Assembly: GCF_021648855.1 (NCBI RefSeq)
Contig: NZ_JAKJHX010000018.1
Location: 49,149 to 59,549 of the forward strand
Direction: 5' to 3'
Source: Tychonema litorale BBK16
GTDB lineage: Bacteria; Cyanobacteriota; Cyanobacteriia; Cyanobacteriales; Microcoleaceae
Length of the DNA stretch: 10,401 nucleotides
Shown: piece after piece, positions 1 to 6,297 of the stretch
How positions within the stretch are numbered: position 1 is the stretch's first letter
Layout: each line of letters opens with the position of its first letter
Notes under the pieces: generated by a model
Database searches by the model: none
What the model saw: only the letters and a program-made list of their open reading frames with translations
Told to the model about the DNA's origin: nothing
Program-made: the position numbers and the translations under genes

Positions 1-240
1 ACCAAAGTAGACTTCACAACTGGCAGTCAGACCGTTTACGTCAGCATCGGCGACTTCAACGGCGACGGCAAACCTGACTTAGCAACGGCGAACAGCTTCG
101 GCACCTCCATCTTGCTCAACACAACTCCCACCGGAGCCACCACCCCCACTTTCGCCCCCAAAGTAGACTTCGCTAACACTGAGAGCCTCAGATCCGTCAG
201 CATCGGCGACTTCAACGGCGACACAAAACCTGACTTAGCT
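1..240 (+). repeat. Two FG-GAP/VCBS units as a 156-bp direct repeat
   Basis: Bases 1-84 and 157-240 are copies offset by exactly 156 bp (52 codons). They share the blocks AAAGTAGACTTC, GTCAGCATCGGCGACTTCAA and CCTGACTTAGC. Each encodes a calcium-loop motif of the DFNGDxKPDLA type, as in integrin-like beta-propeller blades. A propeller needs about seven blades, so more copies are expected upstream of the window. Confidence 0.85.
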
Positions 241-3200
241 GTGACGAGCTGGGGCTACGTCTCCATCCTGCTCAACAGCACCCCCAAAGTTACTGCTGTC
301 ACTGCTACCACCCCTGATGGCAGCTACGGCATCGGTGCCACGATCGCCATCACCGTCACCTTCGATTCTGCTGTCACCGTTACTGGCACACCCCGACTGC
401 AACTAGAAACCGGTACAACTGATCAATTTGCGAACTACGCCTCTGGTAGTGGCAGTACAGCCCTCACATTCAACTATGCAGTCCAAGCAGGAGACACCTC
501 TGCGGACTTAGAATATCTCGCCACCAATGCCCTCACCCTCAACGGCGGCACAATTAAAGATAGTTTGAGTGCGGATGCCGTCTTAACTCTCCCCGCCTTA
601 GCCTCAGCTAACTCCCTCGGTGGTAGCAAAGCCATAGTTATTAATCAAGCCATAATTGATAACATTCCACCCACAGTTGCATTAACATCAACATCAGCAA
701 CCACAGTCAACGCACCATTTAGCGTCACCGCTATCTTTAGTGAAAATGTCACTGGGTTTGATAATACCGATCTCACCGTAGCCAATGCTACTGTCGGTAA
801 CTTTGTCACAATTGATGCGAGAACTTACACCTTTGATGTCACTCCCAGTGCTAGTGGTAATGTCACAGTTGATGTCCTGGCGGCTAAAGCTACGGATACT
901 GCGGGTAATAATAATACCGCTGCAACTCAACTAATTCGTACCGCTAATATTACGTTACCAATTCCAACTCCAATTCCGATTCCAACTCCAATTCCAACTC
1001 CAATTCCAACTCCAACTCCAACACCAATTCCAACACCCACGCCACCTCCAATTCCAACACCCACGCCACCTCCAATTCCAACTCCGATTCCGATTTCGAT
1101 CCCAACGCCACCTCCAATTCCAACTCCAACAACAATTCCGATTCCAACTCCGATTCCGATTTCGATTCCAACGCCACCTCCAACACCAATTCCGATTCCA
1201 ATTCCAACACCAATTCCGATTCCAACACCCACGCCACCTCTTGACAACCAACTACCCATTGTCAATAAACCAATATGGGATCAAAGTCGTGCCACTGGAT
1301 TTTCTACCAACACCGCTTTTGTCTTTGCTCCTGACACATTTATCGCTCCAAATCCTGGCAATACTATTAGTTATACAGTAACGGCCCTAGATAATAATTC
1401 TGTCGCCGAGGGACAAGATTATATTTGGACGCAAGGCGTAAATGGTGGTCAGTACAAGCGGAAAACAGAAAATGCTTCGGTAACTACGATTCCGACAATA
1501 TTTGACGGGCCGAATGCTGCACTAAAATTTGACCCGACTACCCGCACTCTCAGTCAAGTACCAGGAAATAATTTATTTTTACCACAATGGGTGGAAGTTA
1601 AAGCTACTACCAATAATGGTAAGAGTGTCAGTGAATTATTGCATCTTCAAGGCTGGAACAGCACCGGCTTTGTGATTGACGACTATATTGCTGGTGCGAA
1701 TGTCTTCTTTGATGCTAACAAAAATGGCATCGCCGATCCGAACGAACCCAAAGGGACAACCGACGGTAAAGGTGCATTTGGTTTTGATATTCCTTTCAGC
1801 ACTTTTGACACGAATAAGAATAATAAACTCGATCCCAATGAAGGTAATTTAGTTGCTTTTGGCGGTACTGACATCGGTACGGGTTTACCCCTAGAAACTC
1901 CGCTCAAAGCAACACCGGATGCAACGGTAATTAATTTACTGACTAGCATTTTAGCTGAATTAGCCGATCGCGGTTTAAGCGTCAACGAAGCCAATGCCAA
2001 AGTCACCAGCGCTTTCGGTATTCCGGGCGATATGGCGCTGAATTATGTCGATCCGATCGCAGCTAGCAAAAGCGGACAACCGGGTGCTAAAGCTGCATTA
2101 ACGGCGATGCTGGTAGCCCAAAACTCGATCACTCAAACAGCCGGATTAATTGAAGGTGCCAGCAATCTGAGCATGGGTGATGCTGTCAAGCAAATAATTA
2201 GCACGATCGCCGATCGCATCCAAACCGGAACCTTAGATTTCACCAAACCTGAACAGGTGGCTGATTTAATTGGAAAAGTGGGCGATCGGGTAAAGGCGAT
2301 CGATCCTAATTTTAACGCCCAAGAGATAGCAGTGGCGGCACCAGCACTAGCCCAGGTAATCGCAGGATCGAATCAACGGATTGTTAGTGCGATCGCGACT
2401 AATACCGATCTGACACAACTGCAAAAACAAGTAGCAGTAGTCCAAAAAATTACTTTGGGTGCAACGACTGAAGACTTTAAAGCATTTGGTGCAGGTCAAA
2501 AAACCCTAGATTCTCTAGTTGCTGAAAACACGGGTAAAGCGTTAGATGAACAAATTTTGACTGGTGGTAACAACCCAGTAACGCCAACACCAACACCCGT
2601 AATCACAACACCAACACCCGTAGTCACAACGCCAATACCAGTCATAACTCCAACACCAGTCATAACTCCAACGCCAACTGATACACCAACTCCAACTCCA
2701 ACGCCAGTCACAACTTCAACAACAACTTCAACAACACCAACTCCACCAACTGATACGCCAACTTCAACAACAACTTTAACAACACCAACTCCACCAACTA
2801 ATACGCCAACTCCAGCACCAATTCTAACAACTCTAACAACTCTAACAACTCCAACTCCAACACCGATCGCACTAGAGACATTTTCAGCAACAGGGGAAGT
2901 GCAAATTGCGATCGCAACGCCAAAACCATCAGTATCAAGTAACGTGCGATCGGGTTTACCAGAAAACACCGTATTAGGTAATGTTTACCTACTAACAGAT
3001 AGCAACGATACCAGCATCCCAGCAGAATCATCAGGTTTAACGATATTTGCTCTCTCTGGTAACGACGCATTAACAGGTTTACAATCAGCAGATACCTATT
3101 TTGGTAATCAAGGAGAAGATACTCTAGTGGGTGCAGGTGGTGACGATCAACTATTTGGTGGCAAAGGTTCAGATGCGATCGATGGCGGTATTGGCAACGA

Positions 3201-3606
3201 TTTTCTTAGCGGGAATAATGATAACGATATCCTGCTAGGTGGTGATGGCGATGATACCCTGCGCGGAGGTAAGGACGATGATATCTTATCAGGCGGCGCG
3301 GGTAACGATCTCCTGAATGGAGATTCCGGTTTTGATATCCTCACAGGTGGCGCAGGAAATGATAACTTTGTATTACAAAATACGGCTACGGAACTATCTC
3401 AAGCAGCTCTGATTACTGACTTCACTGCCGATGATAAAATCAAGTTGATTGATTTCACTTTCAGTCAATTAACTTTTGCGTCTGTTAATGTCATCTTAGA
3501 TGGTGCAACTGGTGTATTATCAACGGCAATCAAATCTGGGAATGACTACTTGGGAGTGGTTTATAACGTGAATCCAACGGCTCTTAATAGTAGCTCTTTC
3601 TTGTAA
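1..3606 (+). CDS. Large secreted FG-GAP / Ig-like / RTX calcium-binding mosaic protein (5' end outside the window)
   Basis: The frame is open from base 1 to the TAA at 3604-3606 (1201 residues visible), so the N-terminus is missing; the TTG at 112 is an internal Leu codon, not a start. Order, in window residues: two FG-GAP/VCBS units (about 1-80, each with SIGDFNGD..PDLA); an Ig-like module (about 95-215); a Big_12-like Ig module (about 220-310, IPPTVALTS to AKATDTAGNN); a Pro-rich linker (320-413); an unassigned region (414-858) with two EF-hand-like loops, DANKNGIADPNE (571-582) and DTNKNNKLDPNE (603-614); a Pro/Thr linker (859-955); ten RTX nonapeptides (1035-1124); and a C-terminal cap ending SSSFL. 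RTX repeats near the C-terminus are typical of type I secretion substrates that fold on external calcium, so a surface or released adhesin-like protein is inferred. No catalytic domain is visible. No transporter gene is nearby. The product class is well supported; the function is not. Confidence 0.88.
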   Translation, partial: TKVDFTTGSQTVYVSIGDFNGDGKPDLATANSFGTSILLNTTPTGATTPTFAPKVDFANTESLRSVSIGDFNGDTKPDLAVTSWGYVSILLNSTPKVTAVTATTPDGSYGIGATIAITVTFDSAVTVTGTPRLQLETGTTDQFANYASGSGSTALTFNYAVQAGDTSADLEYLATNALTLNGGTIKDSLSADAVLTLPALASANSLGGSKAIVINQAIIDNIPPTVALTSTSATTVNAPFSVTAIFSENVTGFDNTDLTVANATVGNFVTIDARTYTFDVTPSASGNVTVDVLAAKATDTAGNNNTAATQLIRTANITLPIPTPIPIPTPIPTPIPTPTPTPIPTPTPPPIPTPTPPPIPTPIPISIPTPPPIPTPTTIPIPTPIPISIPTPPPTPIPIPIPTPIPIPTPTPPLDNQLPIVNKPIWDQSRATGFSTNTAFVFAPDTFIAPNPGNTISYTVTALDNNSVAEGQDYIWTQGVNGGQYKRKTENASVTTIPTIFDGPNAALKFDPTTRTLSQVPGNNLFLPQWVEVKATTNNGKSVSELLHLQGWNSTGFVIDDYIAGANVFFDANKNGIADPNEPKGTTDGKGAFGFDIPFSTFDTNKNNKLDPNEGNLVAFGGTDIGTGLPLETPLKATPDATVINLLTSILAELADRGLSVNEANAKVTSAFGIPGDMALNYVDPIAASKSGQPGAKAALTAMLVAQNSITQTAGLIEGASNLSMGDAVKQIISTIADRIQTGTLDFTKPEQVADLIGKVGDRVKAIDPNFNAQEIAVAAPALAQVIAGSNQRIVSAIATNTDLTQLQKQVAVVQKITLGATTEDFKAFGAGQKTLDSLVAENTGKALDEQILTGGNNPVTPTPTPVITTPTPVVTTPIPVITPTPVITPTPTDTPTPTPTPVTTSTTTSTTPTPPTDTPTSTTTLTTPTPPTNTPTPAPILTTLTTLTTPTPTPIALETFSATGEVQIAIATPKPSVSSNVRSGLPENTVLGNVYLLTDSNDTSIPAESSGLTIFALSGNDALTGLQSADTYFGNQGEDTLVGAGGDDQLFGGKGSDAIDGGIGNDFLSGNNDNDILLGGDGDDTLRGGKDDDILSGGAGNDLLNGDSGFDILTGGAGNDNFVLQNTATELSQAALITDFTADDKIKLIDFTFSQLTFASVNVILDGATGVLSTAIKSGNDYLGVVYNVNPTALNSSSFL
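958..1239 (+). repeat. Pro-rich (Pro-Ile/Thr) linker array
   Basis: This stretch encodes 94 residues that are almost only Pro, Ile and Thr, with three Ser (PIPTP, PTPPP, PISIP units). The DNA is a degenerate 6-bp array of CCAATT, CCAACT and CCGATT hexamers. It separates the Ig-like modules from the EF-hand region and is probably an extended, stiff spacer. Long antisense frames over it are by-products of the composition. Confidence 0.9.
2575..2865 (+). repeat. Pro/Thr-rich linker array
   Basis: This stretch encodes 97 residues dominated by Thr and Pro with Val, Ser and Leu (PTPVITT, TSTTTSTTPTPP, LTTLTTLTT). The DNA consists of short degenerate units such as CCAACACCAGTC and ACAACTTCA. It leads into the RTX part. 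Its Thr/Ser content would suit O-glycosylation, which is inference. It is about as long as the first linker but richer in Thr and Val. Confidence 0.88.
3103..3372 (+). repeat. RTX calcium-binding nonapeptide array (10 units)
   Basis: Ten consecutive 27-bp units encode GGxGxDxLx-type nonapeptides: GNQGEDTLV, GAGGDDQLF, GGKGSDAID, GGIGNDFLS, GNNDNDILL, GGDGDDTLR, GGKDDDILS, GGAGNDLLN, GDSGFDILT, GGAGNDNFV. These form calcium-binding parallel beta-rolls in type I secreted proteins. Degenerate units (LSGNDALTG) precede them. Units 5 and 7 lack the central Gly (NNDND, GKDDD). About 77 residues of cap and tail follow. Confidence 0.95.
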
Positions 3607-3613
3607 GAAATGA

Positions 3614-3654
3614 AAAGTGCGATCCCCTTAAGTCAAAAAAGGCGATCGCACTTT
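3614..3654. terminator. Candidate bidirectional terminator hairpin between convergent genes
   Basis: AAAGTGCGATC (3614-3624) pairs perfectly with GATCGCACTTT (3644-3654). After one C/C mismatch (3625/3643), CCTT (3626-3629) pairs with AAGG (3639-3642), leaving a 9-base loop. That is 15 pairs in a 41-base element, starting 7 bases after one stop codon and 23 bases from the stop of the opposing gene. The right arm contains a HIP1 octamer (3643-3650). No long T-run follows on either strand, so use as an intrinsic terminator is inferred from position and stem. Confidence 0.6.
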
Positions 3655-3677
3655 ATCGATACTCAAACAGTTTTTAT

Positions 3678-4832
3678 TCAGGGATTGCCTAACCTTTCTC
3701 TCAATTCACCAGCCGATAACTGTGGCATTTGTTCTACCAACAAGGTCAATTCTGTCACGGGCAATGCCAGCAAATTGGTAATGGCTGTAGACAGAAGATC
3801 GCCCAAGTCATTTTGGCGCATTTTCAAGACTTTTTCTGCCAATAATCTTACCGCGTGTTCCCGCCCTGCTTCATCAACTGTCAGCATCGAGATTGCTAGC
3901 AGCAACACCGTAAAATCCGCTGCAAGCAACTTGGATATTGGAGATAAAAACACTGTCATTCTCTGGCTTAATTCTCCAAATCTAACTTGCAGAAAGTTTT
4001 CTAAGATTAACCGTTGTTGTGCTTGTCTACCTTGCTCAAGTCCTTGTTCAAGTCCTCGTTCAAGTCCTCGTTCCAGCCCTCGTTCCAGCCCTCGTTCCAG
4101 CCCTCGTTCAAGTCCTTGTTGCTCTGCTGCTTGTAATTGTTGTTGAAAAAGTGGTGCGATCGCCATGATTAACTCCCGCTCTTCTGGTTCAGGTTCCTGT
4201 TGGTTTTCGACTACTAAATGTGACTGTAGACGATACAATAATTCTAGCGCAATCATCCGCAATGGATCGTCCGTTGCTAAAGCGCCTAATTCGCCGATCG
4301 CCCTTTCCTGGACTTTCCCTTTCCCCAAAATCCTCAACCACAGGGTTTCTGGGATTTCTGGTAACTGGTGGATGACGACAATTGCCCCTCGCCAGTGCTT
4401 CGAGAAAACATAGATTCCCTTCAGCCAATTCTCTGGATTTTCTACCCCACCAAAACCTTCCAGGAGTTCTTTCGATGCTGTGGGTGTCAAAATCCATAGT
4501 CTTGGTAAATTTATGTCATCGAGTCGAGTCTTTTCTCTTCTCGCCTGTCGCTCCAATTCACCTCGCAAATCCCATAACTTACTCGTACAGCTCAAGACTT
4601 CGCTGACAGTTACCGGATTGCGAAATGGCTCAAAGATTGCTGTTGTGTCAGCCATTTTCCCCAACAATCCCAGGCTGGTTGAGTATTCAGGAATTGCGGT
4701 ACCTGGAATGAAATAAACATCGATTTCTCGGACTTCGGAAGTGACATCACGACCGATATTAACCGTTCCGATGGGTGACAGTAGTTCTTCCAGGAATTCT
4801 TTGGCAAAGCGATCGTGAATAAATCGCGTCAT
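3678..4832 (-). CDS. DUF4351 / Rpn-like (PD-(D/E)XK-related) cyanobacterial protein
   Basis: The protein has 384 residues, from ATG at 4832 to TGA at 3678-3680. It resembles a large cyanobacterial family of hypothetical proteins, often labelled DUF4351 or, misleadingly, flagellar assembly protein H. The N-terminus MTRFIHDRFAKEFLEELLSP and EVREIDVYF (33-41) fit the start of an Rpn-type nuclease fold, with D38 in the place of the catalytic Asp. LPRLWILTPTAS (109-120), IVVIHQLP (151-158) and ETLWLRILGKGKVQ (162-175) are further motifs I recall from this family. Residues 240-268 are GLER/GLEQ repeats, probably a helical or coiled-coil hinge. The C-terminal part, from LILENFLQVRFGELSQ (275-290), fits DUF4351. 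I cannot find a clear E-x-Q/K motif, so nuclease activity is uncertain. There is no convincing Shine-Dalgarno sequence. Recombination or DNA-processing roles are known for some Rpn relatives but cannot be assigned here. Confidence 0.8.
   Translation of the reverse strand: MTRFIHDRFAKEFLEELLSPIGTVNIGRDVTSEVREIDVYFIPGTAIPEYSTSLGLLGKMADTTAIFEPFRNPVTVSEVLSCTSKLWDLRGELERQARREKTRLDDINLPRLWILTPTASKELLEGFGGVENPENWLKGIYVFSKHWRGAIVVIHQLPEIPETLWLRILGKGKVQERAIGELGALATDDPLRMIALELLYRLQSHLVVENQQEPEPEERELIMAIAPLFQQQLQAAEQQGLERGLERGLERGLERGLERGLEQGLEQGRQAQQRLILENFLQVRFGELSQRMTVFLSPISKLLAADFTVLLLAISMLTVDEAGREHAVRLLAEKVLKMRQNDLGDLLSTAITNLLALPVTELTLLVEQMPQLSAGELRERLGNP
4037..4120 (-). repeat. 12-bp tandem repeat, 7 units, encoding GLE(R/Q)
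   Basis: Seven adjacent 12-bp units read on the plus strand: CAAGTCCTTGTT, CAAGTCCTCGTT twice, CCAGCCCTCGTT three times, then CAAGTCCTTGTT. On the coding strand they give GLER five times and GLEQ twice, about residues 240-268. The identical central triplet suggests recent duplication, and a change in copy number would keep the frame. Confidence 0.93.
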
Positions 4833-4847
4833 ATAAGTTAAGGTTCA

Positions 4848-4861
4848 TTGACTGTTGACTG
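4848..4861. repeat. Two-unit heptamer (TTGACTG) of the STRR class
   Basis: TTGACTG occurs twice in tandem (4848-4854, 4855-4861), directly upstream of the DUF4351-type gene. Its complement is a rotation of AACAGTC, the heptamer in the larger array between cruF and cruG. Confidence 0.6.
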
Positions 4862-4863
4862 TC

Positions 4864-4892
4864 AAAATCATTCCGATACAACCGGAATTGAT
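4864..4892 (-). terminator. Candidate intrinsic terminator downstream of cruG
   Basis: On the minus strand ATCAATTCCG and CGGAATGAT pair around a 7-base loop with one bulged base, followed directly by TTTT. It lies about 95 bases past the cruG stop and 32 bases before the next gene's ATG, so it could end cruG transcription. The short stem and T-run make it weak. Confidence 0.35.
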
Positions 4893-4928
4893 ATAAAAAG
4901 AGGATTTAATGAGTTTTGATCCGATGAA

Positions 4929-4934
4929 ATTATA
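4929..4934 (-). promoter_or_regulatory. Possible -10 box (TATAAT) for the DUF4351-type gene
   Basis: The minus strand reads TATAAT in the 153-bp gap between cruG and the next gene, giving a leader of about 90 bases. There is no good -35 hexamer 16-18 bases upstream. The hairpin at 4864-4892 would then lie in the leader. This is only a motif match in AT-rich DNA. Confidence 0.25.
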
Positions 4935-4985
4935 CAATTTCAATGTACAGCAGACCATAATTAATGGGCTACAAAATTTTAAGGA

Positions 4986-6179
4986 TTATTCATACTTTCG
5001 GCCGCGCCACTGAGTCGGCTGATTTAACGCAGAAATCAGAATTCGTAAAAAGGCTAACGGATCGGCCAAAGGAGAAAGCCAAAATAGCCATTTACCTGAT
5101 GCGTTTGTCCGATCGTAGGAAGGGGCGATCGCAAAACATAAAGCCGATCGCACCGCCACCAAAAATACATTCAATCCCAACAGCAAACCGTAGGGAAACA
5201 CCGCCACAGGCGATCGCAAACCAAACAGCAAATAACACAATAAAATCAGCACCGGCAAACCTTGAACTGCAAACAACAGCCACAAATCACCCCAAATTTG
5301 AGCTTTGGAAGCAGCATCTTTCAAATCGAGCGATCGCCCCCATTCGTTCCAAGTCTCGATCGCACCTTCATACATCCGCACCTGCAACACCTTAGCCCCA
5401 TCCAAAAAGCCCACCTTAAAACCCTTAGCAGCAGCATAACGAGCCAGAGTCACATCATCACAAAAGGAACCCCTAGCAGACTCGTAGCCTCCTAATTCCA
5501 CCAAAACCTCGCGCCGGCACAAAAAACATTGACCGTTCGCCATCACCAATTCCGGCACATCTCCACCAGTCCCGGTCGGCCCGAATCGATAAACCAAAGT
5601 CATCAACAGCGCCGGTTGTAGCCAAAATTCCCCTGGATACTTGAGGATAAACTGCGGCGATAATGAAATTAAATCGTAATTTCCGGCGATCGCCGTTTTC
5701 AGCAAACTAGCAATCAAACCTGGATGGGGCACAGTATCTGCATCAATTCCCAAAATCCACTCGCATTTCTCGGAACTTGCCAAAAAACCCGTGTGTAAAG
5801 CCCAAGGCCGCCCCACCCAACCAGTCGGCAATGGATCGTCGTTAATTACCCGAAACCGGGGGTCTTTTTCGGCGACGGTTTTGACTAAATCTGCGGTGCC
5901 ATCAACGGAATAGCTATCAACCACAATCACTTCCCGGAGTTCGTAACTTTGGTTAGTTAATCCATCTAAACAAGGTGAAATGCGATCGGCTTCATTTAAA
6001 GTTGGGACAACGACTGTACAAGCACCAAGCAAATCCAGTGTCGGCGATTCTGGTTCTAGGGGGGGGATGCGCGAGGGGCCTTTGATTAAGCGCGACATCA
6101 GAATGGCTACGGCGGGTAACTGCAGGAGTAGGAGTGTGAAAGACAAGAGATTGGTCATAGGGGACAGGGCATTGGACAT
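4986..6179 (-). CDS. cruG: Carotenoid 2'-O-glycosyltransferase CruG (GT2 family)
   Basis: The protein has 397 residues and a GT-A, family 2 glycosyltransferase domain between membrane segments. There is an N-terminal hydrophobic segment (about 9-30), then VVVPTLNEADRI (57-68), VVDSYSVDGT (86-95), the DxD motif in GIDADTVPHPG (144-154), GQCFLCRREVL (216-226), CDDVTLARYAAAKGF (240-254) with the probable acidic catalytic pair, and a VRMYEGAIETWNEWGRS segment (267-283) like the Q/RxxRW region. Two further hydrophobic segments follow (about 298-322, 327-352). CruG transfers the sugar to the 2'-hydroxyl of myxol-type carotenoids, as characterised in Synechococcus PCC 7002; the sugar here is unknown. 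Having cruF immediately upstream on the same strand strengthens the call. ATG at 6179 gives the longest frame, but its first seven codons read like intergenic repeat DNA. ATG at 6158 (MTNLLSF, 390 residues) is a plausible true start. Neither has a clear Shine-Dalgarno sequence. Confidence 0.85.
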   Translation of the reverse strand: MSNALSPMTNLLSFTLLLLQLPAVAILMSRLIKGPSRIPPLEPESPTLDLLGACTVVVPTLNEADRISPCLDGLTNQSYELREVIVVDSYSVDGTADLVKTVAEKDPRFRVINDDPLPTGWVGRPWALHTGFLASSEKCEWILGIDADTVPHPGLIASLLKTAIAGNYDLISLSPQFILKYPGEFWLQPALLMTLVYRFGPTGTGGDVPELVMANGQCFLCRREVLVELGGYESARGSFCDDVTLARYAAAKGFKVGFLDGAKVLQVRMYEGAIETWNEWGRSLDLKDAASKAQIWGDLWLLFAVQGLPVLILLCYLLFGLRSPVAVFPYGLLLGLNVFLVAVRSALCFAIAPSYDRTNASGKWLFWLSPLADPLAFLRILISALNQPTQWRGRKYE

Positions 6180-6188
6180 CGGGCAATT

Positions 6189-6216
6189 TTCGATTTTGGA
6201 TTTTGGATTTTCGATT
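6189..6216. repeat. GGATTTT heptamer tract
   Basis: Heptamers run in tandem through TTCGATTTTGGATTTTGG and on to CGATTG (units CGATTTT, GGATTTT, GGATTTT, CGATTGC). It lies directly upstream of the cruG start and is of the AT-rich STRR type common between cyanobacterial genes. Confidence 0.65.
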
Positions 6217-6226
6217 GCTCAGGGCA

Positions 6227-6287
6227 TCAACTGACAACAGTCAACAGTCAACTGTTAACTGACAACAGTCAACAGTCAACAGTCAAC
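6227..6287. repeat. AACAGTC/AACTGAC heptamer array (STRR) in the cruF-cruG gap
   Basis: A 24-base block starting AACTGACAACAGTCAACAG is present at 6229-6252 and again at 6257-6280. The offset is 28 bp, exactly four heptamers. Further AACAGTC units run to 6287. The array fills most of the second half of the 118-bp cruF-cruG gap and would be transcribed if the two genes share an mRNA. Confidence 0.88.
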
Positions 6288-6297
6288 AAAATTGATA

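Noticed and set aside
112..114. TTG as start codon of the first gene
   Set aside because: The same frame is open to base 1 and encodes an FG-GAP unit homologous to the next one, so the gene begins upstream of the window.
927..1265. Long antisense frames over the Pro-rich linker (Gly/Val-, Glu/Leu- and Trp/Arg-rich)
   Set aside because: They mirror the hexamer array in the other frames; the plus-strand frame continues through it with recognisable domains on both sides.
2496..2969. Antisense Val/Gly-rich frame over the second linker
   Set aside because: It is a composition shadow of the Pro/Thr linker inside the RTX gene.
3610..4146. Plus-strand 178-codon frame rich in Ser-Pro-Arg repeats
   Set aside because: It is antisense to the DUF4351-type gene, begins in the hairpin region, and its repeats are just the 12-bp array read backwards.
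3678..4832. Flagellar assembly protein (FliH-like) identity
   Set aside because: The resemblance is only to the charged helical repeat; the N-terminal part is Rpn/DUF4351-like and no flagellar gene is nearby.
4860..4865. TTGACA -35 box (minus strand) for the DUF4351-type gene
   Set aside because: It comes from the TTGACTG heptamer plus flanking bases. A -10 at 17-19 bp spacing matches only three of six positions and would place the transcript start at or inside the coding region.
4964..5395. Plus-strand 143-codon frame
   Set aside because: It has no recognisable domain and is antisense to the C-terminal part of cruG, whose motifs are clear.
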